Assembly (NCBI GenBank): GCA_937875975.1
Contig: CALEEU010000106.1
Span: 1-5,464 of the forward strand
DNA: 5,464 nt
Direction of reading: 5' to 3'
Source: an uncultured Opitutia bacterium
GTDB taxonomy: Bacteria > Verrucomicrobiota > Verrucomicrobiia > Opitutales > UBA953
The stretch's first letter is position 1, and every line of letters starts with the position of its first letter. A program made the position numbers and the translations under genes. Below, piece after piece: positions 1 through 5,464 of the stretch. Under the pieces are notes generated by a model. It was not told the origin of the DNA and did not search any database. It saw only the letters and a list, made by a program, of their open reading frames with translations.

Positions 1-1968
1 CTTATCCTTCTTCTCCTGTTCGAGCGAGGCCTTGATGGAATCGTTGAAGGCCTTGGTGCGTTCGGCTTCGGTCAGCGCCGCCGGTGCTTGCTGTGTGGCG
101 CTATAAGCGCCGCCTTCCCAGCGCAGGTTACGGACCGCGGGATTGAACCCACGCGTCCAGCCTTTCGCCGGGGTCATCTCCGCGGTCTTGAGTTCTGCCG
201 GGATGTTCGGCGTGAAGCTGAGGTCGGTCAGGGTGCTCCAGTCGGCGAGCTTCGCCTTGGTCGTTCCGATCGGACGTAGGTCCTGCGGGGCGACTTCGAC
301 CGTTGCCCAGCCGTCCTTGACTTCGAGTTTCTTCACTGCGGCGTATTCCGCCTTCGGTCCGGCGGCGAAGGATCCCCATTCGTTGCTGACGAATTTCACG
401 GCGAGCCAGCTGGCCTCACGGGCTTTGATCTCGAAGCGCAGCTTGGCGCCTTTCGGCCCGCGCCACTTGGAATCCTTCACCTTGCGGGTATGCACGCTCC
501 ACAGCTCGGGGTTACCCCAGTTGATCCGATACCAGTCGCCCCAATCACCGCTGTCTGCGGTGAGCAGTCGCTCCGGCGTATCGGTCGCCTGCGTGCCCGC
601 GGCCTTGAGTTGAGCAGGTGTCGCCCAGGCTTCGCGCGAGCTGAAGTAATAGGTGTCCGAGTTAGTCACGCCCGGGACGGTCGGCATCTTGCGGTATTCC
701 TCCGGCGTCGCGTAGACGACGTTGGCGTAGGCGAAGAGCGGTTGTGCCGGGTCCATCAACGGTGCCTCGGCGATCCAGCGTCCGTCGACCTGCTTGGCCT
801 CGAGTCGACGCCAGAAGCGCGTGAGTTCATGGACGTCCTGGCTGACGTAGATTCGGACGGTCTGACAGGGCTTGGAAGCATCGGGCGTGACGACGACCTT
901 CGGGACGCGGCCGGCTTCGATGGCGATGGCGGGGGTGGTCGGGATGAGCCCCGTCTTACCCTTCAGGTGAGTCTCGAACCAGAGGTGCTGGGTCAGTGCG
1001 CTGGCGTGGTCGTGCCGGTGATTGAAATGCGGCGACATGCTCAGACGCAGCAGCGAGTCCGGGACGGCGCGCCAGGTCCACGCCATGTTGTCCATGTGCG
1101 CGTGGAAGTCATTGGTCGGGGAGAACCAGAGCGTCGGCACGCTCAGGCGCTCGATGTAGGGATTCTCCGAGGTCGTCGCGAGGGCGAGCGGGGTGGCCTT
1201 GGAGCGTTGTCCGCCGGGCATCTCGTCGAGCGTCGCGATCAGATCACCCGAGCCGCCGCAGGAAGGTACCGCCGCTTTCACGCGTTTATCGATGCCAGTG
1301 AGATGGGTGGTGAGGCGTCCGCCCATCGAGTGGCCGTAGACGCCGAGGCGGGCGGGGTCGACCTGCGGCTGGCTTTGCAGGAAGGTCAGGCCACGGCGGG
1401 CGGCGAGCGTGACCAGGAACCAGTTGTCGTTGCGGGGTGAATCGACCGGATCGAGCGTGAAAGCGTCGGGCTTCGTGCCTCCGGCGAAGTGGTTGACCGG
1501 ATTACGCTGGGGAGGATGGGTGGCGTCGAGCGCGCCCCAGTCGGTATTGAGGCCGTCGTAAATCTTGCCATCGGCGAAGGTCATCTTGTTGCCGCCCCAG
1601 TTGAGCGAGAGGCTCGCGTAGCCACGCTTCGCGTCCGTCACGACCGTTGCGAGATTCGCGGACTGGCCGCCGCCATGGATGTGCATCAGTCCGGGCAGGG
1701 CCGTGGCGCCTTTCGGAAATGCGTAGAACGCCGCGACCGTGGCGGGCTGGCCCTTGAAGATACCCACGCGGTAGCGGATGACCCGGCAGACGATACCATC
1801 CTGCTCCCATTCCTTGGTCACTTCGGCTTCGATCGGTTCCTTGCGCGGATCAAAATCCCCCCACAGCGCGTCGAGATTCTGTGGCGCCTGGCCGTCCTTT
1901 AGTGGCGGCAAAGTCTCCGCGCCGAGGTGGGTCAGTAAGGCCAACAAGCAGAGTAGCGGGAATCTCAT
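1..1968 (-). CDS. Secreted alpha/beta hydrolase, acetyl xylan esterase / dienelactone hydrolase-like (C-terminus beyond window)
   Basis: I translated this frame from the reverse strand; it is open from the ATG at 1968 to the window edge (656 codons visible, no stop). Residues 1-17 form a Sec signal peptide (MRFPLLCLLALLTHLGA, likely cut before Glu18), so the product is exported. Residues ~85-340 are an alpha/beta hydrolase core: an HGGGQ oxyanion-hole loop at 98-102, a GHSMGG nucleophile elbow at 212-217 (Ser214), a likely acid Asp287 after a strand (PTLWFSPTND) and a His cluster at 314-321 (PHFNHRHDH) that should supply the catalytic base. Residues ~460-656 are a separate, Trp-rich, beta-looking C-terminal region of unknown role, ending in a charged stretch. 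Family knowledge suggests an esterase acting on acylated polysaccharide or a related substrate, but the substrate cannot be read from the sequence. No clear Shine-Dalgarno precedes the ATG. The gene diverges from the di-iron protein gene. Confidence 0.88.
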   Translation of the reverse strand, partial: MRFPLLCLLALLTHLGAETLPPLKDGQAPQNLDALWGDFDPRKEPIEAEVTKEWEQDGIVCRVIRYRVGIFKGQPATVAAFYAFPKGATALPGLMHIHGGGQSANLATVVTDAKRGYASLSLNWGGNKMTFADGKIYDGLNTDWGALDATHPPQRNPVNHFAGGTKPDAFTLDPVDSPRNDNWFLVTLAARRGLTFLQSQPQVDPARLGVYGHSMGGRLTTHLTGIDKRVKAAVPSCGGSGDLIATLDEMPGGQRSKATPLALATTSENPYIERLSVPTLWFSPTNDFHAHMDNMAWTWRAVPDSLLRLSMSPHFNHRHDHASALTQHLWFETHLKGKTGLIPTTPAIAIEAGRVPKVVVTPDASKPCQTVRIYVSQDVHELTRFWRRLEAKQVDGRWIAEAPLMDPAQPLFAYANVVYATPEEYRKMPTVPGVTNSDTYYFSSREAWATPAQLKAAGTQATDTPERLLTADSGDWGDWYRINWGNPELWSVHTRKVKDSKWRGPKGAKLRFEIKAREASWLAVKFVSNEWGSFAAGPKAEYAAVKKLEVKDGWATVEVAPQDLRPIGTTKAKLADWSTLTDLSFTPNIPAELKTAEMTPAKGWTRGFNPAVRNLRWEGGAYSATQQAPAALTEAERTKAFNDSIKASLEQEKKDK

Positions 1969-2157
1969 CGGGGGTGTGGTCAGGATGGATACAGTCCCAA
2001 GGGAGACCAGCGGGAAAGGTAGGGTCGGGACCGCGTCATGATCTGGACTCCCCGGGCGGGTCTATGACTAGACCGGGGCCCCCGCTTGGTCAGAGAACCG
2101 GGCGGCTAATGGGGTCTTGAAGTAAAAATGCTCGATTTCGAAAAATGTAGCCAAGGT
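1969..2157. other. Divergent intergenic region between hydrolase and di-iron protein genes
   Basis: About 0.2 kb separates the two divergent starts and should hold both promoters. It is GC-rich in the middle (CCCGGG at 2051-2056, GGGGCCCC at 2075-2082) and turns A/T-rich from about 2117 to 2148. I see no good sigma-70 type promoter reading towards the hydrolase and no small gene. The inverted repeat at 2059-2074 and the candidate promoter at 2158-2186 are listed separately. Confidence 0.5.
2059..2074. repeat. Perfect 6-bp inverted repeat, possible operator
   Basis: GGTCTA and TAGACC flank a 4-base centre (TGAC), giving a perfect 16-bp dyad in the region between divergent genes. Its size and position suit a binding site for a dimeric regulator, or a small hairpin. 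It is not followed by a T-run, so it is not an intrinsic terminator. No regulator gene lies in the window, and a 6-bp arm can occur by chance, so the role is inference. Confidence 0.35.
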
Positions 2158-2186
2158 TTGAGGTCGTCTGCCGCGGGGTCGATAAT
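2158..2186 (+). promoter_or_regulatory. Candidate sigma-70-type promoter for the di-iron protein gene
   Basis: TTGAGG (2158-2163), a 17-bp spacer and GATAAT (2181-2186) match the bacterial housekeeping promoter pattern with optimal spacing. Transcription would begin near 2193-2194, at the ATG in position 2194, which would give a leaderless or nearly leaderless mRNA. The longer reading frames starting at 2128 or 2185 would then not be translated from this promoter. It rests on a motif match alone. Confidence 0.35.
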
Positions 2187-2766
2187 GATGGCCATGAAGC
2201 TTCAGCCAGAACTGGCGGATCTCTTACGGCAGGCTTACTCGGGGGAGAAAGCCGCGGCCTTTGCCTATATCGGACACGCTCGTTCGTTGCGTGACCCCGA
2301 GGTGCGCCGGGCAGTCAAGCAGATCGAGGAGGACGAGTGGAATCATCGTCGCGAGGTCCTGGCGTTGATGCAGGAATACGGTGTGCCGGTATCCCGCTGG
2401 TATGAATGCAAATACCATATCATCGGGCGTATTATCTCGGCGGCTTGCCATGTCATCGGCTGGTTCATGCCCCTCTATTTCGCCGGCCGACTTGAGAGCG
2501 GCAACGTCTGCGAATATATCGTGATGAAAGACTATTTCAATGCTCTCGGGATTACCAAGCACGATGCCATCCTCTATGAAATGGCCGTCAAGGAACGCGA
2601 GCATGAGGACTTTTTTCAGCTACAGGTGAAGGACAGTCGCCGGCTGCCGTTTTTCGAGAAGCTCTTCGGTTGGGGTGGCCGACAGGGTTTCAATACCCTT
2701 GACGCTTCGAAGAAGGAACCGGACCTAGCGAAGGTCGACGCCAAGTCTTCGGGATGCCGTCGCTAG
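2185..2766 (+). CDS. COQ7-like / ferritin-like di-iron carboxylate protein
   Basis: This is a four-helix-bundle di-iron protein of about 193 residues (numbered from the ATG at 2185). The ligand pattern is complete: Glu21 in SGEKAAAFAYIGH, an ExxH motif Glu51-His54 (EDEWNH), Glu110 in VCEYIVMKDYFNAL, and a second ExxH Glu137-His140 (EREHED). The order and surroundings resemble COQ7/demethoxyubiquinone hydroxylase (for example its VETVIADHYN helix), with Glu104 as an alternative third-helix ligand. Residues ~78-101 are a hydrophobic stretch (IIGRIISAACHVIGWFMPLY) that could dip into the membrane, as the hydrophobic part of COQ7 does. The tail after ~150 is FFEKLFGWGG followed by a polar end. 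The frame is open back to an ATG at 2128, but that 19-residue extension has poor codon choice and no family resemblance; ATGs at 2185, 2188 and 2194 sit just before the conserved KLQPEL. The di-iron assignment is firm; the substrate (quinone, other oxidation or iron storage) is unknown. The gene converges on the ankyrin gene with 5 bp between stops. Confidence 0.82.
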   Translation: MMAMKLQPELADLLRQAYSGEKAAAFAYIGHARSLRDPEVRRAVKQIEEDEWNHRREVLALMQEYGVPVSRWYECKYHIIGRIISAACHVIGWFMPLYFAGRLESGNVCEYIVMKDYFNALGITKHDAILYEMAVKEREHEDFFQLQVKDSRRLPFFEKLFGWGGRQGFNTLDASKKEPDLAKVDAKSSGCRR

Positions 2767-2771
2767 CGTGC

Positions 2772-3215
2772 TTACTTACGCACCCACCCGATCAGCTTGC
2801 TGTACCAGCGGGTCGGCTTGGCGGCGTTGTCGCGGCGGGCCTGCAGGAGGGCGAGGATCTCGGACTTGCCGGCGAGGGTGGCGAAATCAGCGGGCGTCGA
2901 GCCGCCTTGGTCGGCGAGCGGATCCGCGCCGGCGTCGAGGAGCAGGGTGGCGATTTCGACGTAACCCTTGAAGGCCACGCCGCCCAGGGGCGTCTGGCCC
3001 TTGTCGTTACGCAGGTCAACCGTGGCGCCCGATTTCAGCAGTAGCTTCACGACCTCCGCCCGTCCATGGTAACTGGCCAGCATCAGGAGCGTGTTGCCCT
3101 TGGCATCGCGCGCATCGACCGCCAGTCCGCCCTTCAGCAGGGCGCTAAGGCCTTCGGCATCGCCACTACGAGCCAAGTCCGCGGCGGCGTCGGGGAGAAG
3201 ATTCGGAGGAGTCAT
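2772..3215 (-). CDS. Small ankyrin-repeat protein, coupled to ligA
   Basis: A 147-residue protein made almost entirely of ankyrin repeats. After a polar N-terminus there is a degenerate repeat at ~9-37 (ARSGDAEGLSALLKGG), two good ones at ~39-71 (GNTLLMLASYHGRAEVVKLLLKSGA) and ~72-104 (GQTPLGGVAFKGYVEIATLL), and a last partial one at ~105-127 (GSTPADFATLAGKSEILALL), then a basic, Trp-containing tail (RWYSKLIGWVRK). There is no signal peptide or membrane segment, so it is probably cytoplasmic. Ankyrin repeats are protein-binding scaffolds; the partner is unknown. The ATG lies 2 bp after the ligA stop (TAA-AC-ATG) with no separate Shine-Dalgarno, so translation is likely coupled to ligA by reinitiation. 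The stop codon is TAA at 2774-2772. Confidence 0.93.
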   Translation of the reverse strand: MTPPNLLPDAAADLARSGDAEGLSALLKGGLAVDARDAKGNTLLMLASYHGRAEVVKLLLKSGATVDLRNDKGQTPLGGVAFKGYVEIATLLLDAGADPLADQGGSTPADFATLAGKSEILALLQARRDNAAKPTRWYSKLIGWVRK

Positions 3216-3217
3216 GT

Positions 3218-5242
3218 TTAACCGAGCAGCGCCCGCAGGCCTGCTTCGTCGAGGATGGCGACGCCGAGTTCTTGTGCCTTGGTGAGCTTGGATCCCGCTT
3301 CCTCGCCGGCGACGACGTAGTGCGTGTTCTTGCTGACGCTGCCGGAGACCTTGCCGCCGGCTTTTTCGATCATGTCACGTGCTTCGTCCCGTCCGAGCGT
3401 GGGCAGGGTGCCAGTGAGCACGAAGGTCTTGCCGGTGATACCTGCGACGGAGCCTGCGGCGGCTGCCTCGACGAGGTTAAGTCCGGCCGCGCGCATGGCC
3501 TTCACCCAGTCGCGATGGTTAGGGTCGCTGAAGAAGGAGAGGATGGACTCGGAGACTTCGATGCCGACGCCGGAGATGACGGATTCATACGAGACGCCGC
3601 CTTTCTTGCCGATCTTGGTGTGGAGCAGGTCGCCCGGCTGGGCTGACTCGAGCGCGTCCATGGACTTGAAGTGACGGGAGAGGTCCTTGGCGGTCTGCAT
3701 GCCGACGTTCGGGATGCCGAGGGCGTGGATCGCGCGCCAGAGCTCGCGCTGCTTGGCCTGTTCGAGGCCGGCCATCATGTTGTCGACGGACTTGTCCTTG
3801 AAGCCTTCGAGCATACGCCACTGGGGCGGCGTGATGGCGAGGGCATCGACCGGGACGTCGACGAGCTTGAGGTCCACGAGCTGTTCGGCGACGGCGTCGC
3901 CGAGGCCGTCGATATCGAGGCACTGCTTGCTGGCGAAATGCACGAGGCGCCGGACCTTCATGTCGCGCGACGGAGTGCGGAGCTTGTAAGCGGCTTCCTC
4001 GCCATCGCGGGCGGCGTCAAGGCCGAGCTCCTTGAGGCGGGCTTCGAAGTCGAAAGACTTCGCGTCGGCGGGACGTTTCTCGAGCACGACGCCGAGCACC
4101 TGCGGGATGATCTCGCCGGCCTTCTGGATGCGGACGGTATCGCCTTCACGGATATCCTTGCGGGCGATTTCGTCGGCGTTGTGCAACGTCGCGCGCGCGA
4201 CGGTCGAGCCAGCCAGCAGGACGGGATCGAGTTCGGCGACGGGTGTGATGGCGCCGGTACGGCCGACCTGCATGCTGATTGACCGGAGGATGGTCTCGGC
4301 CTGGTCGGGCGGGAACTTGAACGCCACGGCCCAGTGCGGGAATTTGCTCGTCGTGCCGGCGCGGCGTTGGTCTTCGAGGCGGTTGACTTTCACCACCGCG
4401 CCGTCGGTCGGGAAGGGGAGGTCGCGGCGAACGACGTCGAGCTGCTGGATGGCCTTCCAGGCGGCGTCCACGCCTTGCTGGACGTCGATGTCGTCACGAA
4501 TGGGGAAGCCCCAGGCCTTGAGCTTGTTTTTGAAATCCTTGAGCGAAGCGAAAACGGAAGCCGGTTCACAGGCGCCGAGGCCGTAGCAGACGATGCTAAG
4601 TCGACGCTTTCGGGCTTCCTCGCCGTCGAGGAGCTTCACCGTGCCGGCCGCAAGGTTGCGCGGATTGGCGTAGAGCGGTTCGCCTTCGGCTTCGCGCAGT
4701 TGGTTGAGGCGCTGGAACTCGGCGAGGGCCATGTAGATTTCGCCGCGGACCTCGAGGAGGTCGGGCGCGCCCTTGAGCGTGCGGGGGATCTCGCGGATGA
4801 GGCTGACGTTGGCCGTGACGTCGTCGCCCCGGGCGCCGTTACCGCGGGTGACCGCGCGCACGAACTGGCCTTTCTCGAAAGTGAGCGAGACCGCCACGCC
4901 GTCGACTTTCGGTTCGACGATGAATTCCAGGCCCGTGCCGCCAAGGGCTTTGTAAAGACGGTCGCCGAAGGCGCGGAAGTCGGCTTCGTCGTAAGTGTTG
5001 TCGAGCGACAGCATCGGCGCCTTGTGGTCGGCCTGCTGGAAGCCCTCGGACTTGTCATCGCCGATGCCGAGGTCGGGTCCGGCTAGTTCCGGGTGCTTGC
5101 GCTCCAGGTCGGCCAGCTGGTCGACGAGCTTGTCGAATTCGAAGTCAGAGATCTCGGGAGCGTTCTTCTTCCGATACAGCTCCTCGTAGCGCAGGATTTC
5201 GGCGCGGAGGCGGAGGATCTGATCGCGGGGAGATTCCGACAT
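3218..5242 (-). CDS. ligA: NAD+-dependent DNA ligase LigA (zinc-finger cysteines absent)
   Basis: A full-length (674 residue) bacterial DNA ligase that seals nicks using NAD+ in replication and repair. Domain Ia is at ~1-70 (NAPEISDFEFDKL). The adenylation domain holds Lys112 in EPKVDG, which takes the AMP, then EVRGEIY (164-170), YANPRNLAAGT (191-201), TDGAVVKVN (279-287) and WAVAFKFPP (304-312). The OB fold follows (VGRTGAITPVAEL, 326-338; ATLHNADEIARKDI, 351-364; KAGEIIPQV, 374-382). Helix-hairpin-helix repeats span ~440-590 and a BRCT domain ~598-674 (GKTFVLTGTLPTLGRDEA, GSKLTKAQELGV). Oddities: the region ~391-440, where other LigA proteins carry a four-Cys zinc finger, has none; the only cysteines in the protein are Cys219, Cys225 and Cys441. 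The SPTQ signature of domain Ia is replaced (PDLGIGDD), and there is an apparent insertion in the HhH region near 541-555. The start at 5242 gives the usual LigA N-terminus; no clear Shine-Dalgarno is present. The ankyrin gene follows in the same direction. Confidence 0.97.
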   Translation of the reverse strand: MSESPRDQILRLRAEILRYEELYRKKNAPEISDFEFDKLVDQLADLERKHPELAGPDLGIGDDKSEGFQQADHKAPMLSLDNTYDEADFRAFGDRLYKALGGTGLEFIVEPKVDGVAVSLTFEKGQFVRAVTRGNGARGDDVTANVSLIREIPRTLKGAPDLLEVRGEIYMALAEFQRLNQLREAEGEPLYANPRNLAAGTVKLLDGEEARKRRLSIVCYGLGACEPASVFASLKDFKNKLKAWGFPIRDDIDVQQGVDAAWKAIQQLDVVRRDLPFPTDGAVVKVNRLEDQRRAGTTSKFPHWAVAFKFPPDQAETILRSISMQVGRTGAITPVAELDPVLLAGSTVARATLHNADEIARKDIREGDTVRIQKAGEIIPQVLGVVLEKRPADAKSFDFEARLKELGLDAARDGEEAAYKLRTPSRDMKVRRLVHFASKQCLDIDGLGDAVAEQLVDLKLVDVPVDALAITPPQWRMLEGFKDKSVDNMMAGLEQAKQRELWRAIHALGIPNVGMQTAKDLSRHFKSMDALESAQPGDLLHTKIGKKGGVSYESVISGVGIEVSESILSFFSDPNHRDWVKAMRAAGLNLVEAAAAGSVAGITGKTFVLTGTLPTLGRDEARDMIEKAGGKVSGSVSKNTHYVVAGEEAGSKLTKAQELGVAILDEAGLRALLG

Positions 5243-5262
5243 GGACGTCGGCGGAGGATAAA

Positions 5263-5282
5263 GGGGGGAGGGAGGGGAGGGG
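5263..5282 (+). repeat. G-quadruplex-type G tract 1 (near the ligA start)
   Basis: Four G runs (6, 3, 4 and 4) separated by single A residues on the plus strand, a classic tight G-quadruplex pattern. It lies 21-40 bp upstream of the ligA ATG, so ligA's non-template strand (and its mRNA leader, if transcribed) carries the C-rich complement while the template strand carries the G runs. Folding of the template strand could affect transcription of ligA; this is inference. Confidence 0.7.
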
Positions 5283-5298
5283 AAGGTTTAGATGCTGA

Positions 5299-5325
5299 GG
5301 GGTAGGGGTGGGGGTAGGGGTAGGG
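5299..5325 (+). repeat. G-quadruplex-type G tract 2, GGGGTA repeats
   Basis: Five G runs (4, 4, 5, 4 and 3) joined by TA, T, TA and TA form a second strong G-quadruplex candidate, built from GGGGTA-like units. It is 57-83 bp upstream of the ligA start and its last two Gs are also the first bases of the neighbouring hairpin. Like tract 1, the G-rich strand is the ligA template strand. Confidence 0.7.
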
Positions 5326-5344
5326 ACAGCACCACGTGCTGTCC
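5324..5344. repeat. Perfect 9-bp hairpin upstream of ligA
   Basis: Arms GGACAGCAC (5324-5332) and GTGCTGTCC (5336-5344) are perfectly complementary around a 3-base loop (CAC). The stem can be lengthened by TA on the outside if one G is bulged. The centre contains the palindrome CACGTG. No T-run follows on either strand, so a Rho-independent terminator is unlikely; a protein site or a folded repeat element fits better. Confidence 0.7.
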
Positions 5345-5346
5345 TA

Positions 5347-5399
5347 GTGCAAAAGTGCAAATCGGCCTGCGGCCTGTGCAAAGGTGCAAAAGTGAGAGC
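5347..5399 (+). repeat. Octamer direct repeats GTGCAAAN (iteron-like cluster)
   Basis: Two back-to-back octamers, GTGCAAAA and GTGCAAAT (5347-5362), are followed by a 13-bp spacer (containing GGCC-TGC-GGCC) and then GTGCAAAG and GTGCAAAA (5376-5391), with a decayed fifth unit GTGAGAGC (5392-5399). The spacing is exactly 8 bp within each pair. The layout recalls iterons or multi-site regulator boxes, but could equally be part of a dispersed intergenic repeat. Confidence 0.65.
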
Positions 5400-5428
5400 A
5401 GTCGTTTCGGGTGGCGGGAGATGCATTT

Positions 5429-5463
5429 TCAGGTCTCAGGTCTCGGCCATCGGGTATCAGGTT
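5429..5463 (+). repeat. Heptamer tandem repeat TCAGGTN, reaching the window edge
   Basis: Five contiguous 7-bp units: TCAGGTC, TCAGGTC, TCGGCCA, TCGGGTA and TCAGGTT, followed by one more base that fits the last position's pattern before the window ends. Every unit begins TC, and position 4 is always G. The array probably continues to the right. It is non-coding as far as can be seen and its role is unknown. Confidence 0.6.
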
Positions 5464-5464
5464 C

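Noticed and set aside
490..1440. Long plus-strand open frame of 316 codons
   Set aside because: It lies opposite the hydrolase, which has a signal peptide and catalytic motifs. The plus-strand product is Arg/Gly/Val-rich with no recognisable domain, typical of the antisense of a GC-rich gene.
2128..2184. N-terminal extension of the di-iron protein from the ATG at 2128
   Set aside because: The codons include several rare types (ATA, AGG, TTG), the sequence does not resemble the family N-terminus, and a promoter-like element overlaps it.
2766..2781. Short stem GCGT...ACGC between the convergent genes as a terminator
   Set aside because: Only four base pairs plus a wobble, no T-run on either strand.
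4334..5086. Plus-strand open frame of 250 codons opposite ligA
   Set aside because: ligA is certain on the other strand; the antisense product has no family features and is explained by codon bias.
5145..5426. Minus-strand frame covering the ligA start and the upstream repeats
   Set aside because: Its Pro/Thr-rich sequence is simply translation of the C-rich strand of the G tracts, and it overlaps the start of ligA in another frame.
5347..5463. CRISPR array
   Set aside because: The repeats are 7-8 bp and contiguous or nearly so, without 20-40 bp repeats and unique spacers, and no cas gene is present.

Overview
The window is a GC-rich stretch of bacterial chromosome with four protein genes and a short block of repeats. 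No rRNA, tRNA, CRISPR array or transposase is visible. The organism is most likely a member of Verrucomicrobiota, perhaps Opitutae-like. This is inferred from the flavour of the ligase (SLDNTYD and TRGNGARGDD signatures), a large secreted esterase-type hydrolase, weak or absent Shine-Dalgarno sequences and high GC. It is not proven by any marker gene here.

Layout: positions 1-1968 (minus strand) hold a secreted alpha/beta hydrolase whose C-terminus runs off the left edge. A divergent intergenic region of about 0.2 kb carries a short perfect inverted repeat and a candidate promoter. Next comes a plus-strand di-iron, COQ7/ferritin-like protein (about 2185-2766). It converges, with only 5 bp between stop codons, on a small minus-strand ankyrin-repeat protein (2772-3215). 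That gene lies 2 bp downstream of the NAD+-dependent DNA ligase gene ligA (3218-5242, minus strand), so ligA and the ankyrin gene look like one transcription and translation unit. The remaining ~220 bp (5243-5464) is ligA's upstream region. It is packed with short structured elements: two G-quadruplex-type G tracts, a 9-bp perfect hairpin, an octamer repeat cluster and a 7-bp-period tandem array that reaches the window edge.

How the genes relate: ligA is housekeeping (joining of nicks in replication and repair), and the ankyrin protein is probably co-expressed with it. The COQ7-like protein and the hydrolase have no obvious functional tie to them or to each other. The most notable points are: (a) a LigA that keeps the catalytic, OB, helix-hairpin-helix and BRCT regions but has lost all four zinc-finger cysteines and changed some NMN-site residues; (b) the ordered stack of repeats in front of ligA; (c) the COQ7-like protein, whose start codon is uncertain and may be used on a leaderless transcript. 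I did not find convincing evidence for a complete undescribed multi-gene system.
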